DNA of 64,000 nt from Scatophagus argus (Eukaryota; Chordata; Actinopteri; Scatophagidae): NCBI RefSeq assembly GCF_020382885.2, contig NC_058508.1, positions 6,068,055 to 6,132,054 on the forward strand, in the 5' to 3' direction. Shown piece after piece: positions 1 through 15,739 of this stretch. Below the pieces are notes generated by a model that had not been told where the DNA came from, did no database searches, and saw only the letters and a program-made list of their open reading frames with translations. How positions within the stretch are numbered: the first letter of the stretch is position 1; the number at the start of each line of letters is the position of its first letter. A program made the position numbers and the translations under genes.

Positions 1-3000
1 TTTGTCTTTCTCAGGCATCGCCTTCCACACCTCCGCTAACTTTTTGCTTAGCTCTCCAAACACTGCAAATTAGATTTACAAGCATATTGTTTAAAATGGG
101 TTGTTAAATGACATTTGAAAGAGCTAAATTCCAATCACATTGTCATTACAAGAGTTATATTCTATGTCCCAGCATTACCCACCTAGTCCTGGCTGTTCTG
201 CATTTATGTTGACTCTGTACTCCTTACAAAACACCTGATACGCTGATGTGTTCTTCTTCTTGGGCTAAGAGAAGACAAAGAAGTTAACCAATATTGCATG
301 ATTCACTTACATGATGTCTTTCATATAAGTGTGTTAATTCAAACAAAAAACAACCTGTTAGCTGGCTAGTAAAATTCAGTCAAAAGTGTTTTTGCAGGGT
401 GATCAAAACAAAACTACATTGTCATGTTAGTCCCATAGGGAAGACTACAGGCAGCATGTGCAGGAGGTTCTGCAGGGTTGGTGATTTAATGTCACTGAGT
501 CAACGCTTACTTAAGATTTTCCAGTGTGACTGTTGCTCTCTTGAAATAAGCCTGACCAGTATTTTACCTTGTCTTTTTCCTTCTCGTGCTTTTCCCGGTC
601 TTTATCCTCTTTCTTCTTCTTCTTCTCTATAGACCCATCGTTGCCTTGATGGTGGTGTGGAGGGACGGGTGTGCCCATGGCATACATTGGACCAACAGCG
701 CTGTGAGTGACAGTGGGGTGGGAGTGGCTGTGGCTCCTTGATGAGTCTGATGAGAGTGTCATAACAAAGACAAAACAACAGTGATGAAGTACTGCATGAT
801 ACTGATACATGATCCATGTTGGAAACTAATTTCATAGAGCTGAGTCAAGTCAACAAGTCAACATTGCATACAAAAGGTCTGAGATGTCGTAAAATTCACC
901 TTTAAATGACACATTTGTTTTAGTCTTTTACAACTAGTACTACCCTCTTACGCTTCAGAGTATACATATACCGGTACTATGCATATACAATATACATACA
1001 AATATAAATATATAAAACTTGCAGAAATCCACAATGACCTACTCAGTTGTAGAAACTACAACATGTTTATCACATACTCAGACAGCAGTAATCTCACCTC
1101 CAAATCCTTTGCTGTGCTTCTTGTCCTTCCCACTTTTATCCTTGTCTCTGTCTTTTTCTTTGTCCTTTTTCTTCTTGCTTTTTTTGCTCTTCTTCTTCTT
1201 TTTTGACAGATGTGTGTACGAATCGTCTATAACAAGTTCACCAGCCTCCAGTTCACCCCCAGATGACGAGCTATCATCTCCCATGCCGCCTCCATAATGC
1301 CCTATATGACAGAGACCACAGAAATGAATATTAATCTGAATAATTTAGGCTGGCATGTGGTGTGGTACATTAGGACCACAGGTGCACTAATGATATCTGT
1401 AATATATAACAACAATATCTGTACCAATTAACCTCCTTAATACTGGCTTCACTTACTACTTACACAATAAAGAATACTGAAATAACTTGTGATTGATAAT
1501 TTACTCCTAATGCATGAGGTAGAAGTAACTGTACTTATTATTACAGCACTGGTTTATTTAGTTTCAAATGCATCAGATACCATATACAGCAGGTTGTAGT
1601 GATTCTTTAATACAACCCGTTTAGTTTGTTAGAGGTACTATTTTATCTCACTTGAAGGACCCTGTCCCCCTCTCAGTTTTATCTGAAGTGGTGTACAGTA
1701 TATGCATGCCTTCCAGCATCACTAAGACAAAAGATATTATCACTTACATATCCTGGAACATAACAGCTCTTACCTTCCACCTCCACCTCTTTCCCCACTA
1801 CAGGCAGCGGATCTCGACTCTGCTGTAGTTTCTTCTTGGGCGACTTGGAGAGCTGCAGTCTGTCTCTATCCTTCTCCTTTTTTACCCCTCCTTTAGATGA
1901 GTGAGACGTGAATGGCAAACTCTCCGCTTCTTCCTTCTCTGGAGACATGATGAGCTTCATTTTCAGCCCATCAGCCTCACGTAACGTCAAGGGTTCCTCT
2001 TTGGGAGCCCCACCGTGAAATAGAGACGACTTTGAGGAAGAGGAGGAGTGCTTTTTGGAGGAAGATGATGATGAAGACAAAGGGCGGGAGTGAGAAAAGG
2101 AGTGGCTCCCTTTGCTCGAACCGCCACTGCTGCTGCTCTCGCGTTTGCGGTCCTTGGAAGAGTGTGAGGAGAAGGAGGGGTAAGAGGGCTTCTTGTGCAA
2201 ATGTGTACTGGGGTCCGAACCTGTGGCCAGCGGAGAGGTGATGGCCTGCAAGAGGCCCATTGCCGTATCTGTTGGGTGTGAAGATGAGGGAGATGACAGA
2301 GGAGGGGAGCGATCTGCAGACTTGTGCTTTTTCTTATGGGGAGGTGGACCTGAACCGTCATGGTCTGGTGTAGGGAAGATAAAGGCAAAAAAAAAAAAGT
2401 TACTATATCTGCAAAGCCATTTTTTGGATAAATCAAAAGATCAGTCTCTCACCTCTGTAATAGTACTCATCACTATGTTTCTTCTTCTTTTTGTGCGAGT
2501 CCCCTCCAAGCATGAAAAGTTCTGAATCCTGAATTTGAATGACACAATCGCTTTGCATTTACCAATTCATAGACACAGGTTCAAAATAAGTGAATGTGCA
2601 ATAACACCGTAACTGGTGGCATAACATGTTAAAAGGTTGGCTGGCTGGTTAATTAAAATGTTATTTTCAATTATGATTTTGGTTTCCAACTATTATGAAA
2701 AACTGTTGTCGTTCTGTCTTGTGTTATGAAGGCAGCAAATTCCCCTCTTTTAAAGAGGTGCACTTTTGCTCCTCTCAAAAACTCAAATTCACTCATAGTC
2801 AAGCTGTGGCATGTTTAGATTCAGATAGAGCCAAGATGACACAAAGAGAGCCTTTGATTAACAAGAAACATAAAAACAAATTGTGGGAAAGCAAGTATTC
2901 CCCAAACCTCATACAAACAAGTTAGATGTTGCATATGGCAGCTTGTAGCACAAATACATGAATGATACAGCATTTCATTATAATTTCAGTCTTGTGAAAT

Positions 3001-4192
3001 GTTAAAATCATATGGAGGTGGTATCAAAAGTGAAACTGAACGGATGAATGACATGAAAATTTAAAATTTTTATGAGCTGAGATTTTGTTTTACTTGTCTT
3101 TTTAGTAATGTTGTTCTCATGTTGTTAACTGCTTTCCTGCCTGTATAACATCCATTGCACGTCTGCCCGTCCTGGATGAGGGATCTCTACTCTGTTGCTC
3201 ACCCTGAGGTTTCTCCCATTTTTTTCCTGTTTAAGGTTTTTCTGGGTGTTATTCCTTAGTCGATGTGAGGGTCGAAGGGCAGAGGATGTTGCTGATGTTA
3301 TGTTAAGGACTTTGAGACAAACTGCTTGTAAAAATGGGCTATACAAATAAAGTTGTCTTGTCTTGTCTAGCACATGTGTCTTTTCTCTACAGCAATGAAT
3401 GGATGCATGAGGTGCCCACAGCTGACTGTGCATCACTGCTCTGCAAGCACATTCAAAACTGAACAAGTTAGAGAAAACTTAGACACATAAAGTAAACTGA
3501 ACAAAACAAGATGACTTGGAGAAGCCCATGATGCCGCTGTACCAATTACATACATTTTTAAAATTGTTTTTCAGTTGCAGTTAAAGTTCAGCAATGGACG
3601 CTGTTTTCAATCAATACATGATGTTTTCCAAGGTATATGAGTAGTAGTAATAATAACAATAACTGTGATTTAAATATTTACCCACATTATAATATTATTA
3701 TGATTTTTCACATAATCAAACAGCCCTGCTTAAAAGCCTTTGCTGATGTTGTACCATGATGTCAAGTTATTGTGGACAGACAACTTACCTTGGGCCGTTT
3801 CTTGGAAGACTTCCGGACCTCAGCAGCAATCTCCTCTTCCTCCCTTAGTAGGTCCTTGTATGACCGCCTCTTCTCTCTCTGGCTACGACCAGCTACAAGG
3901 CCCCTGTCTCCATCCATCCCCATATCTAGAATACATGGAATGAGTATCATAATTCTTAACTTAAAACTAAAATTTTGATTTTAAAAAGAGTACTTAACAG
4001 GTGTCTTGTCACATCTAGGTCTCTTGACAGGGAACAGTTCAGAAGTTACACTTTGTCATTATGTCATTACTTATTAGTGTGTTTTTGAATGGAAAAAAAA
4101 TGCATGATAAAGTAAGACACGGTAAAACTAAATGCAGTTTGCAGGTAAACATTACCCATTCCTCCTTTACTCTTGATCTCCTCAAAAGCCAT
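1..4192 (-). CDS. hmgxb4: HMG-box domain-containing protein 4 (HMGXB4), 3' part missing
   Basis: Nuclear HMG-box protein, described in the family as a Wnt-signalling and NURF-associated chromatin factor. Coding exons on the minus strand are 4156-4192 (ATG at 4192), 3789-3925, 2453-2528, 1774-2364, 1098-1301, 568-746, 183-264 and 1-62. Together they give 456 whole codons and every splice phase matches. Seen in order: an N-terminal SQREKRRSYKDLLREEEE block typical of the family, a Ser/Lys-rich disordered stretch, LTLREADGLKMKL, SSGGELEAGELVIDDSY followed by a poly-Lys run, and the start of the HMG box (SAYQVFCKEYR, then FGELSKKLAEVW). The box is cut by the window edge, so the C-terminus lies off the left end. 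The Lys-rich runs show as long CTT tracts on the plus strand. Very confident from collinear similarity to human HMGXB4. Confidence 0.95.
3125..3365 (+). repeat. Dispersed retroposon 3' tail with pentamer end
   Basis: This lies in an hmgxb4 intron. It resembles the abundant fish repeat tail that has a 'gaggtttctcccat' segment, a 'gatgtgagggtc' segment and a 'gggctatacaaataaa' end, followed by a short run of TTGTC-type units. The tandem end suggests the 3' tail of a non-LTR retroelement. The family was not assigned. Confidence 0.55.
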
Positions 4193-4946
4193 GGCTCCTT
4201 CTTTGTCAACACGTATATTTGTCACAGTATATCACTGACAACATAAGGCAGGACACTGACCTGTTACGGGAACACCAAGAAAAATGCAATTTAAGGTGCT
4301 AAAAATATGAAATGTTTACTCTGGATAAAAACGATTGAGAGCAATAAATGGTTAAACAATAAGAAAGTCGTAAACTTGACTATTTTTACGGATCTTGTAA
4401 CTTAACAGTAGCTATACCTAAACAGGTATATGATTGCTACAACTGTTTCTGCTTAGTCCTGCAGTGAGCACCCAAAGCAACACTGGAGCTGCAAGTGAGC
4501 TGTACAAAACGATGCTCAAAAGTGGACAAGGGCTTGATGGTTGCCTGTTTCTCGAGGAAAAGCTAAATTTGAGTTGTATTACAATAATTGTGGGGTCTGT
4601 TATCTGTAAAAGATCCCAACAAAATGATAGCTAAACAAATTCCCGCCTACTTTCATAAAGATACACAAACACACCCCCTATCCTTCTACTTTGAGTCCCT
4701 AGCTTCCCAACATTTCCAGTACTGGAATCCGTACAGCCGATCTTGCCATCAGCTTGCCGGTGAAAGCAGCTAAGGAAAGCCCGAGGCTTTCACCAACAGC
4801 TAGGCCGAGGTCGCCTCAAGTGCACAAAATACTGCAAGAGACATGCATTCAGCTTTGCTCGTGACTTAATCCCCTTTGGGATGGATGTATGTGTAGTTTA
4901 AAACACCTGGAATAGAAGAATGAATGTTTATAATAAATACTACTAC

Positions 4947-5100
4947 CTCTGTAGGTCTCCAGTTTACGCGGGTCCGGCCGCCATCTTTTATTGTCGGCGA
5001 ACAACAATACGTGTCCCTGTAGGGGAGGGACTTTGGTAACACAGCCAATAATCGTAGGGGAAAAGTAGCCATATTAGCTTACGGCGTCATGGTCATAACC
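4947..5100 (-). promoter_or_regulatory. Probable hmgxb4 first noncoding exon and promoter with YY1-type site
   Basis: On the minus strand AAGATGGCGGC (plus positions 4977-4987) matches the YY1 consensus often found at the start of housekeeping genes. A short CG-containing segment follows and ends in a good donor (CAGAG|GTAGTA, exon edge about 4947). This fits a noncoding first exon spliced to the ATG exon at 4192. The transcription start itself is inferred. Confidence 0.5.
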
Positions 5101-6009
5101 TTCCAAAATGACAAAAGGCGCTCTTACTATTGTGCTGGTATTTAACTAAGTATATTTAATTGAAGCAAAAAACAGATGGTGTATTGTATGAAAGACAATT
5201 TTCCACAAATATTAGCCAAACATACTGATTTATTGATTCACATATAACCATTTTCAGTGACAGTCAAATTAGTTTTTACATATCACATACAAACATAACA
5301 CACAGTACAACAGAAAAGGCAACAAGATACAAAGAAGCTGTTGATCATTAAACCAAAAATACAACAGTGCAATCTGTTTATTCAATTCTGAGAAATATGT
5401 CTCATAATTAACACAAAACTTAGATCGTAAAGAGGCAAAGAACATGTCGGCACACAGCTGTGACTCACACACTCTCACATACACACACACAAATAGAGAG
5501 CTGAGGTCCCACTGCACTTCAGGGTTAGCTTCTGTTCCACCAGCATCCTGTCCCACATGTATTTTTCCCTTTGGGGCATCTTTTATTCTTCATATGAAAA
5601 CCTAATTTGTGATAATCTTTTCTGTCTGTCATAAGCTAAAAAGATACCTACAAAATCACAACACTGGGAATTAATATTTGAGCGTCTTTTTATTTCAACA
5701 AAGATGACAAGATAATAGTTTTTTGTTAGCATATTAGACTTAGCCACAGGTACAGTATGGGGGCAGCCGAGGCCTAGAGGTTGGAAAAGCGGCTTGTGAC
5801 CGGAAGGTGACCGGTTTGAATCCCCCCGGACTGGCAGGAAAAATTTGGATGTGGTGGAGTAATTGATAATGCCTCCCCCATTACACGGCCGTTGTGCACT
5901 CGAGCAAGGCACTTAACCCCCCAATTTGCTTCTCCATCTGGCCAAGACTAGTGGAGTAGAGGCTTGTTTGAGAGGGAGCAGGACTTCAGCTCTCTACACA
6001 CCATATCTT
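5101..6009 (-). other. ankrd54 3' UTR and spacer to hmgxb4
   Basis: No convincing coding region was seen between the ankrd54 stop and the hmgxb4 promoter. Minus-strand AATAAA-type signals occur near 5229 and 5684, so the ankrd54 3' UTR could end at either. A truncated SINE sits at 5759-5940. Confidence 0.5.
5759..5940 (+). repeat. tRNA-derived SINE, 3'-truncated
   Basis: The element starts GGGGGCAGCC and has an A-box-like GGCCTAGAGGTT and a B-box-like GGTTTGAATCC in tRNA spacing. A 'gagcaaggcacttaacccc' segment follows, as in many fish tRNA SINEs. The usual 3' body and tail are not visible. It lies in the presumed ankrd54 3' UTR in antisense orientation. It is related in structure to the SINE at 21009-21266 but belongs to a different subfamily. 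Confidence 0.75.
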
Positions 6010-9289
<3,280 letters not shown>

Positions 9290-9725
9290 ACTTTACCGTG
9301 ACATCTGGAAGCCGTGTTTATACAACCCTCGTTGCACACGGTTCTTACTACTCCTGCCAGTGCATAAAGGAAATAGAGCCGTCATTAATATCGAGAGTCA
9401 ACATAAAATGTGGCATCTGCTCCGCCAGCAACGGCTGAGACCACTACACGGCACGTCAATTTATAATCTCCACCACAGAAGTCTTTCCATCCTTGCTAAT
9501 TTTGCAGTATTTTAACAACACTCTTCCTTTTCAGCACCAAAATGTCTCCTATTTCACATTTTCCTTTTCATCGCACTCAAGTAGTAAAAGACACACCTAT
9601 TGTGCAGTTCACAGCTTGAGACAAAGATGGCCAATCAGATTGCGTGTTGTTCATTAGCTTTCATCCAATAAGGTCCACGCAACCGTGTAGCCAATCAGAC
9701 AAAATTACTGTGCGCATGCGCTTCA
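9290..9725 (-). promoter_or_regulatory. ankrd54 5' UTR and promoter: three CCAAT boxes plus NRF1 palindrome
   Basis: Upstream of the ankrd54 ATG are three CCAAT pentamers at 9631, 9665 and 9691, spaced 34 and 26 bases apart, and TGCGCATGCGC at 9711-9721, a match to the NRF1 palindrome. Such a mix is usual for TATA-less housekeeping promoters. The start site is not visible. Coding-like open frames here are short and have no recognisable product. Confidence 0.6.
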
Positions 9726-9985
9726 TGGTAAAGCTACTATTTCCCAGAACGTATTTATTTGAATTAAAAAAGACAGTCAGTATTTCCTTTGTAATGTATG
9801 TTTAATCAGCTAACATCATGTAAAATGTAGAATGCCTAATAATTTTGGAACACCCACCTCCACCAATATAGTTTTATATAATATTTCCATGATATGAAAA
9901 TGGTATATTACAATATATATAAATATTTTGTAGGAATGATAATAAGAGAGCTTTCAAAGGGACAAAGTGCCCCTCCAGTGATAAA

Positions 9986-10219
9986 CAGTAGTTTCCAACC
10001 TGTGGGCTGCTTGGTGATCATCATTATTTTATGCCTTCCCCTAATCTGTTTGTTTCTTGTGTATTAATGGATAATTTTACTTTTATTAATAAAATAAAAA
10101 AAGGAAAATTACTCTTTGGTTGAAATAGTCGAGTTCTGTACCTTTTCATCTGGTGATGAAGAGTTGCAAGTAGAAATTTATTTTAAGGGATCACAAGCCA
10201 AAAAGGTTGGGAACCATTA
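9986..10219. mobile_element. hAT-like MITE with inverted ends
   Basis: The left end CAGTAGTTTCCAACC and the right end GGTTGGGAACCATTA are inverted copies of the common fish hAT-type terminus CAGTGGTTCCCAACC, and the internal sequence is AT-rich. Length is about 234 bp with no coding capacity. No clear 8-bp target duplication was found. It lies about 110 bases past the foxred2 stop and carries A-rich strings including a minus-strand AATAAA near 10082-10087. Confidence 0.65.
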
Positions 10220-10331
10220 ATATATGGGATAGCATTCTGTCAAAAATATATGCGGAGGGTGCTGGAGGTAGCAAGTCTGAGGGACCTAAACAGCATCATA
10301 AGCATTGTTTTAACACACTTGAGTAAAACAA

Positions 10332-13300
10332 TCAGAAGTCAAGTTTCAGCCCTGAAGACACGGACGCTCCAGCTTGTGCCAGGTAGTTGGGGAAAACAGG
10401 GTCGGCCCCTGATGTGTCTGCATCTTGCTCAGCGGGCATCATTACGGTGTCGTGACTGTGTTGCCACAGTTGACTGTCGTGAGTGACACCCTGCTGCTCC
10501 AAGTACCCTTGCTGACAAAACAGGGGCGGCTTGCGGTGGGTAAGGGATAAACGGAAACATGATTCTAAAAGACATGAGAAAAAACAGGAATGAGTCAAAC
10601 TATTATCTGCCACAGAGTCAGTCATATCAACAACATTATTCTGCACTGTGATTCAGTGCGGAGGTAAAGTTTTTGTCCATCAAATATCTCTCTGTCCAAG
10701 AAATGTTCTGTTAACAAAACATATGTACACATCCTATTTGCATAAAGTCACAAACACAAAATATGTTTGTATGTCAAGATCTGTGACGTAACGTAAGCAC
10801 ACTGTATCTTCCATTGCTTGGTAAACTTTGTTGTCAGGTAACATTTTTCGTAGTTTTGCTATTTACTTAATTTTGTGTCTGTTTTCAAAGAGTTCAATAG
10901 CAGAAGTGTTTAAAGGCCCTAAACACCAACACAACCACAGGTGATTTCACTTATGTTGTTTGACCTCCTCTCAGCACTGTGTGGTAACATACATTGCTCT
11001 ACAGAGCCAAAATGCAGAGCATACATGTTGTGTTAAGATCATATATATAGATTTGATATATTCTACCACAGAAATATAATTTCTGTGAAAAATAACATGC
11101 AAAAATACAATCACACAGCTCTGCCACTTAGACACAGCTAACTAGACAGTTCAAACAAGAGATCCATCAAACTAAATAACATATTAGCTAAGGTTAATGT
11201 ATTTTGTATTCTGTTTGTAACTGAAAAACATCAAACTACAGGAACAGATGTCTTGGTAAGTCCTAATCAACATAACTAATGATATTTTGTTTGTCCATTC
11301 TGAGCTACTGTAGAAACATGGCAGTGCAACATGGTGGATGAAAGGAGCTGATCCTTTTGTATTTAAAAAAGCCTCATTTTAAGGCAAATGTTCATGTGAT
11401 TATACACCAATGAAAGCATAATTATATTTATCATATTTCATTTCTTATAATAAATCCTACACACAGGAATTTTTATGTTGTTTTAAAATGCATAATATGA
11501 AGGCATCACAGCTCTCCTCTCTCTTCACCCTTCTTGTAGTTGCTGCTGTCTGCCATTGTAGGGCAGTACAGGCTGTCAAAGATTGGCCTATTTGTTGTGG
11601 GCTACCTGTTGGGGCTGTACAAAACTTACAGTTTCAACAGACTAATACAGAAAAATTAACACAGAAAGTGTTCTGTCCTAATTTTTCTCTTCTTACTCTC
11701 TGACGCTGGAATTATTTTCTCAGCTGAACAATTGCAAGATGCACTTTACCTGCATAGAAGGCCCTGAGGTCCGTCTGCACACAGTGCTCCAGGAAACGCC
11801 GCAGTGGCTGAACATGAGACACAGGACCGTCCCATTCTGTGAGGAAGTCTTCAACTATGTGATGAACTGCCTTGGGTGTTGGTAAGGGCCAGCCATGGGG
11901 ACGGAGCTTCATTTCTTCCTCTGGAAAAAAGAACTCACATTAACTTTCATTCATAGTTTGCTCCCTGTCGACACAACCAACACGACCAACACAACCCACC
12001 CCCAACACAACAGTCTGAAGGTGGACACCCAAAATTAGTGTCACCAATCACTATTTTATGTGTTACAGTGTTGAATAATGGACAGAAAACATTATGGTGT
12101 CACAGCATTTGTGTTCCATTTTAGTTAGCACATGAATGCTGTGTTATAGGTAAAAATGTGTTTTGTCAAGTCACAGAGACCTTTGGACTAACATCCTTGA
12201 GTCCAAGTGGTCATTGGTGCCAAATTTAAAGGAATACAGCAAAAAGTTTACAGCAAAAAGGAAGGACAGGTGAACGAACGGACAGACTGACAACAACAAC
12301 TGACAACTGAAAACATAATGCCTCTGACCACGGCATGGAAGCATAAAAAATAAATATTTGCTTTTTCAATGACAGCAGCATTTCAACTCACCTGTAGGAA
12401 GTCTGTCATAGTAGTACAACACAGGGTGCAGAAACTGCGATTCTGACGCTTTGGTCCAGTCACTTTGACTCCTGTTTTTCCCCAGATAGTCTATCTTCTT
12501 CTTCCCATACTGCAGGACTACAACTATCAGTCCATGGCTGAAAACGTCATGGCCCGAGAGAGACGAGAACTGAGGCAAGGCCTGGAGGGGAAACTCTTCC
12601 ACGTACTCACAGTGGGAGCTTTGAGTCAAGGAGAGAAGAAAGGACCAAAATATAATGCACACACTCATACTTTTATTGATTGTGAAAAGGTCAGGGACTG
12701 TTATTTCCAGAGACATAATTGGTGATTTTATGCCTGTATGTAATGACACAGGAAGAAATATTTACTACATAGGACGTATAACATAATCTCGTGATTGAAA
12801 CATCATCATTATCATTTCTCTCATTGCCCTGACTGAATAATGAACTTGACAAACAGCTCCTATGTTGAGAGGTTTCTTTTGCCTGCAAAATAGATCAAAT
12901 ATATTTCTAGAAGATGAAACAGTTATTCAGGGGAATGAAGGTACAAAGCAGATGTTTTTAGCCAAGACAGCTCACTGAGGATTTACTCTCCCTTGGCACC
13001 TAACCACTGTCCTTTCACATTAATCAAAAGTTAAGGTGGTTTTGGCTTTTAATGCCTCCTGGCCAGTTGCCACATCCACTCAGAGCTGGACAGACCCAGT
13101 TGAGAAGAGACCCCTGTGCAGCACCAGGACATGTAGGAGGGCTTACACCTCCCAGCTGAGCTGGCAGTGTGTGGGAACTTTGGGATTCACCAGGAGATGT
13201 TGACAGAAACAACTGGAGCACAGCAGTAGATCAGTACATGTAACGTAAGGGACAGGAATGGACGGATGGATGAATGACCTGAACTAAGCACATGACAATG

Positions 13301-15739
13301 CCAGAAGCACTTACCCTCGAAGAAGTATAACATCCCCAAGCACCTCAAACATTTGGTACGGCCCAGAGGCCTCACCGACACGCTTCAGAATCCAGGACAG
13401 CAGCTGCGTTGTCAACAGCTTAGTCGATGGCCAGCGGTTACTATGGTAACGCTGTTCAAGTACATGATGTACAGCTCGTACTGTGACAGAAAATCCAAAC
13501 AGGTTATTAAAATGTAACCTTGATTATATGTAAAATTGACATGAAAGGGCTGCCTTGTTTCAGTGCCCAGCTGCCCAAGTCCAATTCTGTGACTCATGTT
13601 GCTGAGTTCTACAGGTCCACAATAGTGTGTTAGTGAAAATACGTCCTACAGTTGGAATCAGACCATGTGGACCAACCGGTTGTCACAGGATGCAATGAAC
13701 CCTACAACAAGCGATGCTTGTTCTAAAAGATACACAATAACGAGCATCAGATGGACGTTCACCTGTGTAACGGAACCCATGGATGAAGCCCCCAGCAGAT
13801 GAGCGGTAGTCTCTCGAATGAGAAGCTGTTCCCAGCACAAACAAGCCAGGAGTGTTCACCCCTTCATACCAGGCTGTCACCCCGGGCAACCTCCCTTTTG
13901 CATTTTCACTGTTCGGTGGGCAGGCAGAGCTAAGGAGATTTGTTTTTGAAGAAATATGAACATTGTATAAATACTACAGCAACAGTGATTTGATAGAAGA
14001 AATGCATGGATATTGACTACAATAAGTCTACCATGGTACATGAATCCATACCTGTCAAATATGCTGAAGTTGAATCGGAATCCAAGACAACGAATCACAC
14101 GGTCGTAGGGCTTTCGCGCAGCAAAGTTGTCAGCATGATAGCCTGGCAGCTCTTCTGCTGACACCTCAGAGCTGTTTTTCTCCTCTTGATGTTGTATGTA
14201 CCTATTAAGAGTCAGATACAGCTGTCCCCTCTTCTCTTCCTTCTTCCCACCAGATCTCCTCCTGCCTTGATCCTTTCGTTGAGCGATAGCTATTTTCTCC
14301 AGTTTTGCCTCCAACAAACCATCAAGGGACTTCAGCTGATATGTGTCTAAAAGCTCATTATTCACAGCTCTGAAAAGCAAAAACTAAAGGTCAGTTGACA
14401 TTAAAAGTGCTGACTGCTCCAGTGCTGTTGCCTGGGGATACATGAAAAATGTGGAGTAGTTAAGCTAATTTTGGGGGGGTAGGGGCCAAAAGGGCTAAAC
14501 AGTTTAAAAAGTTAGCAGTACAACAGTAATGGATAAATGGTTAAATCGTTCAGCCTATGCCACTCTACAAGTGGTTGCAGAATGAACCAACCTAAACTCT
14601 GACCATTAAACTGCTTGAAAAGAACAATGCAAAAATCATATCACATTTAACCAAATTTGGATATATTCAAATAACAATCATTTTAAAATGAATTTGAATC
14701 AATGCCTGAAAGTATCATACTGCTGATGTACAGAAAAATCACAGGAAAGAAGAACTACCTGAGATCTCCAACATAATGTGTTTGCCAAGCCAGTCGCACA
14801 GGATTGGGACTGAGCATGTGCACAACACTCGCTTTTCCCAAGAGACTCTGGGCCGTTTCAAAAGCCGAGTTCCCCTTGCCCAGAATAAGTATGGCCTGGT
14901 CCTTGTAGTCCTCGGGGTTAGTGGATATCGACTCATAGCCTTCAACCAGGTCAGAACCAAGAAACTCTACCTTCTGAGGAACCCACAAACCTGTGGCCAC
15001 CAGAAGGACGCTGAGGTAGAGAGGACAGAGGTATAACATGATGCATCCGCAATCCACACCAAATTTTTAGCTCAGGTTCAATATGAGGCAAAATACCTGC
15101 ATGTGTAGTCAGACGCATGCTGGTCAGTCAGGATGTACTTCCTGCCAGTGGCTTTTTGCACTGCTCTGATCCTTCCAATGTCCACACCATACCGGACCTT
15201 AAGCCCGAGCTCCTTCACATACATGGACAGATAGAGCGGGAAGGCATCAGCAGGAGGGTAAAACTCAGTGCTCACTCTCTTGAACAGAAGGTCGGGTTTA
15301 TCACTCAGCAGCGAGTTCCAATCATGGCGCATGTTGAACTCTTGGTTCTGTCTCCCTGTGTAGATCTTGTTAATGCTGATGAGCTTCCTGTGCCTGGGAT
15401 ACCTGGACACGCAATACAGAGCAGAGAATGCATGCGTCAAAAGTGATTCAGGAGGCAAAGTCAGACAAGCAGTTTTTTCTCGTGTCTCCTGTACCATTTG
15501 AGATGCTTTCACAAAGTTTCCTACTTGTTAAAGAAGCTGCCCGGTCCAGAGTTCCTCTCCAAGATGATGTAGTCTCTTTTAGCCTTGGAAAGGAAGTATC
15601 CCATCTGCAGTCCTGAAGGTCCGGCTCCAAGCACACAGTAATCATACTGACGGGTGCCATTGTGGTGATGGTTATCAAAAGAGCATCTGACACAGCCAGT
15701 CAAGACAAAAAGGATAAAACAAGCAAGGCTCGAATCCAT
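10332..15739 (-). CDS. foxred2: FAD-dependent oxidoreductase domain-containing protein 2 (FOXRED2/ERFAD)
   Basis: ER-lumen flavoprotein acting in ER-associated degradation with SEL1L, OS-9 and ERdj5. Nine coding exons: 15525-15739 (ATG at 15739), 15097-15402, 14759-15010, 14052-14369, 13763-13929, 13315-13480, 12392-12618, 11750-11920 and 10332-10564 (TGA at 10332). They total 2055 nt, 684 residues, the same length as I recall for the human protein. Seen: an N-terminal hydrophobic signal peptide (residues 1-20), the FAD Rossmann motif GAGPSG at 38-43, the [11 protein letters not shown] block, a second nucleotide motif [18 protein letters not shown] and a conserved C-terminal [11 protein letters not shown]. 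The protein ends LKLDF, whereas the human protein ends KEEL. A 5' UTR intron is likely because a good acceptor abuts the ATG. Confidence 0.96.
12165..12360. repeat. Dispersed fish repeat fragment
   Basis: In a foxred2 intron, the order 'gagtccaagtgg', 'tgccaaattt', a 'gaacgaacggacag' stretch and 'aaaacataatgcctc' follows a very common teleost dispersed repeat. It is diverged and its ends are not defined. Confidence 0.5.

Noticed and set aside
1019-1297. Plus-strand Phe/Leu-rich frames resembling membrane proteins
   Set aside because: They are the complement of the Lys- and Ser-rich coding exon of hmgxb4 (1098-1301).
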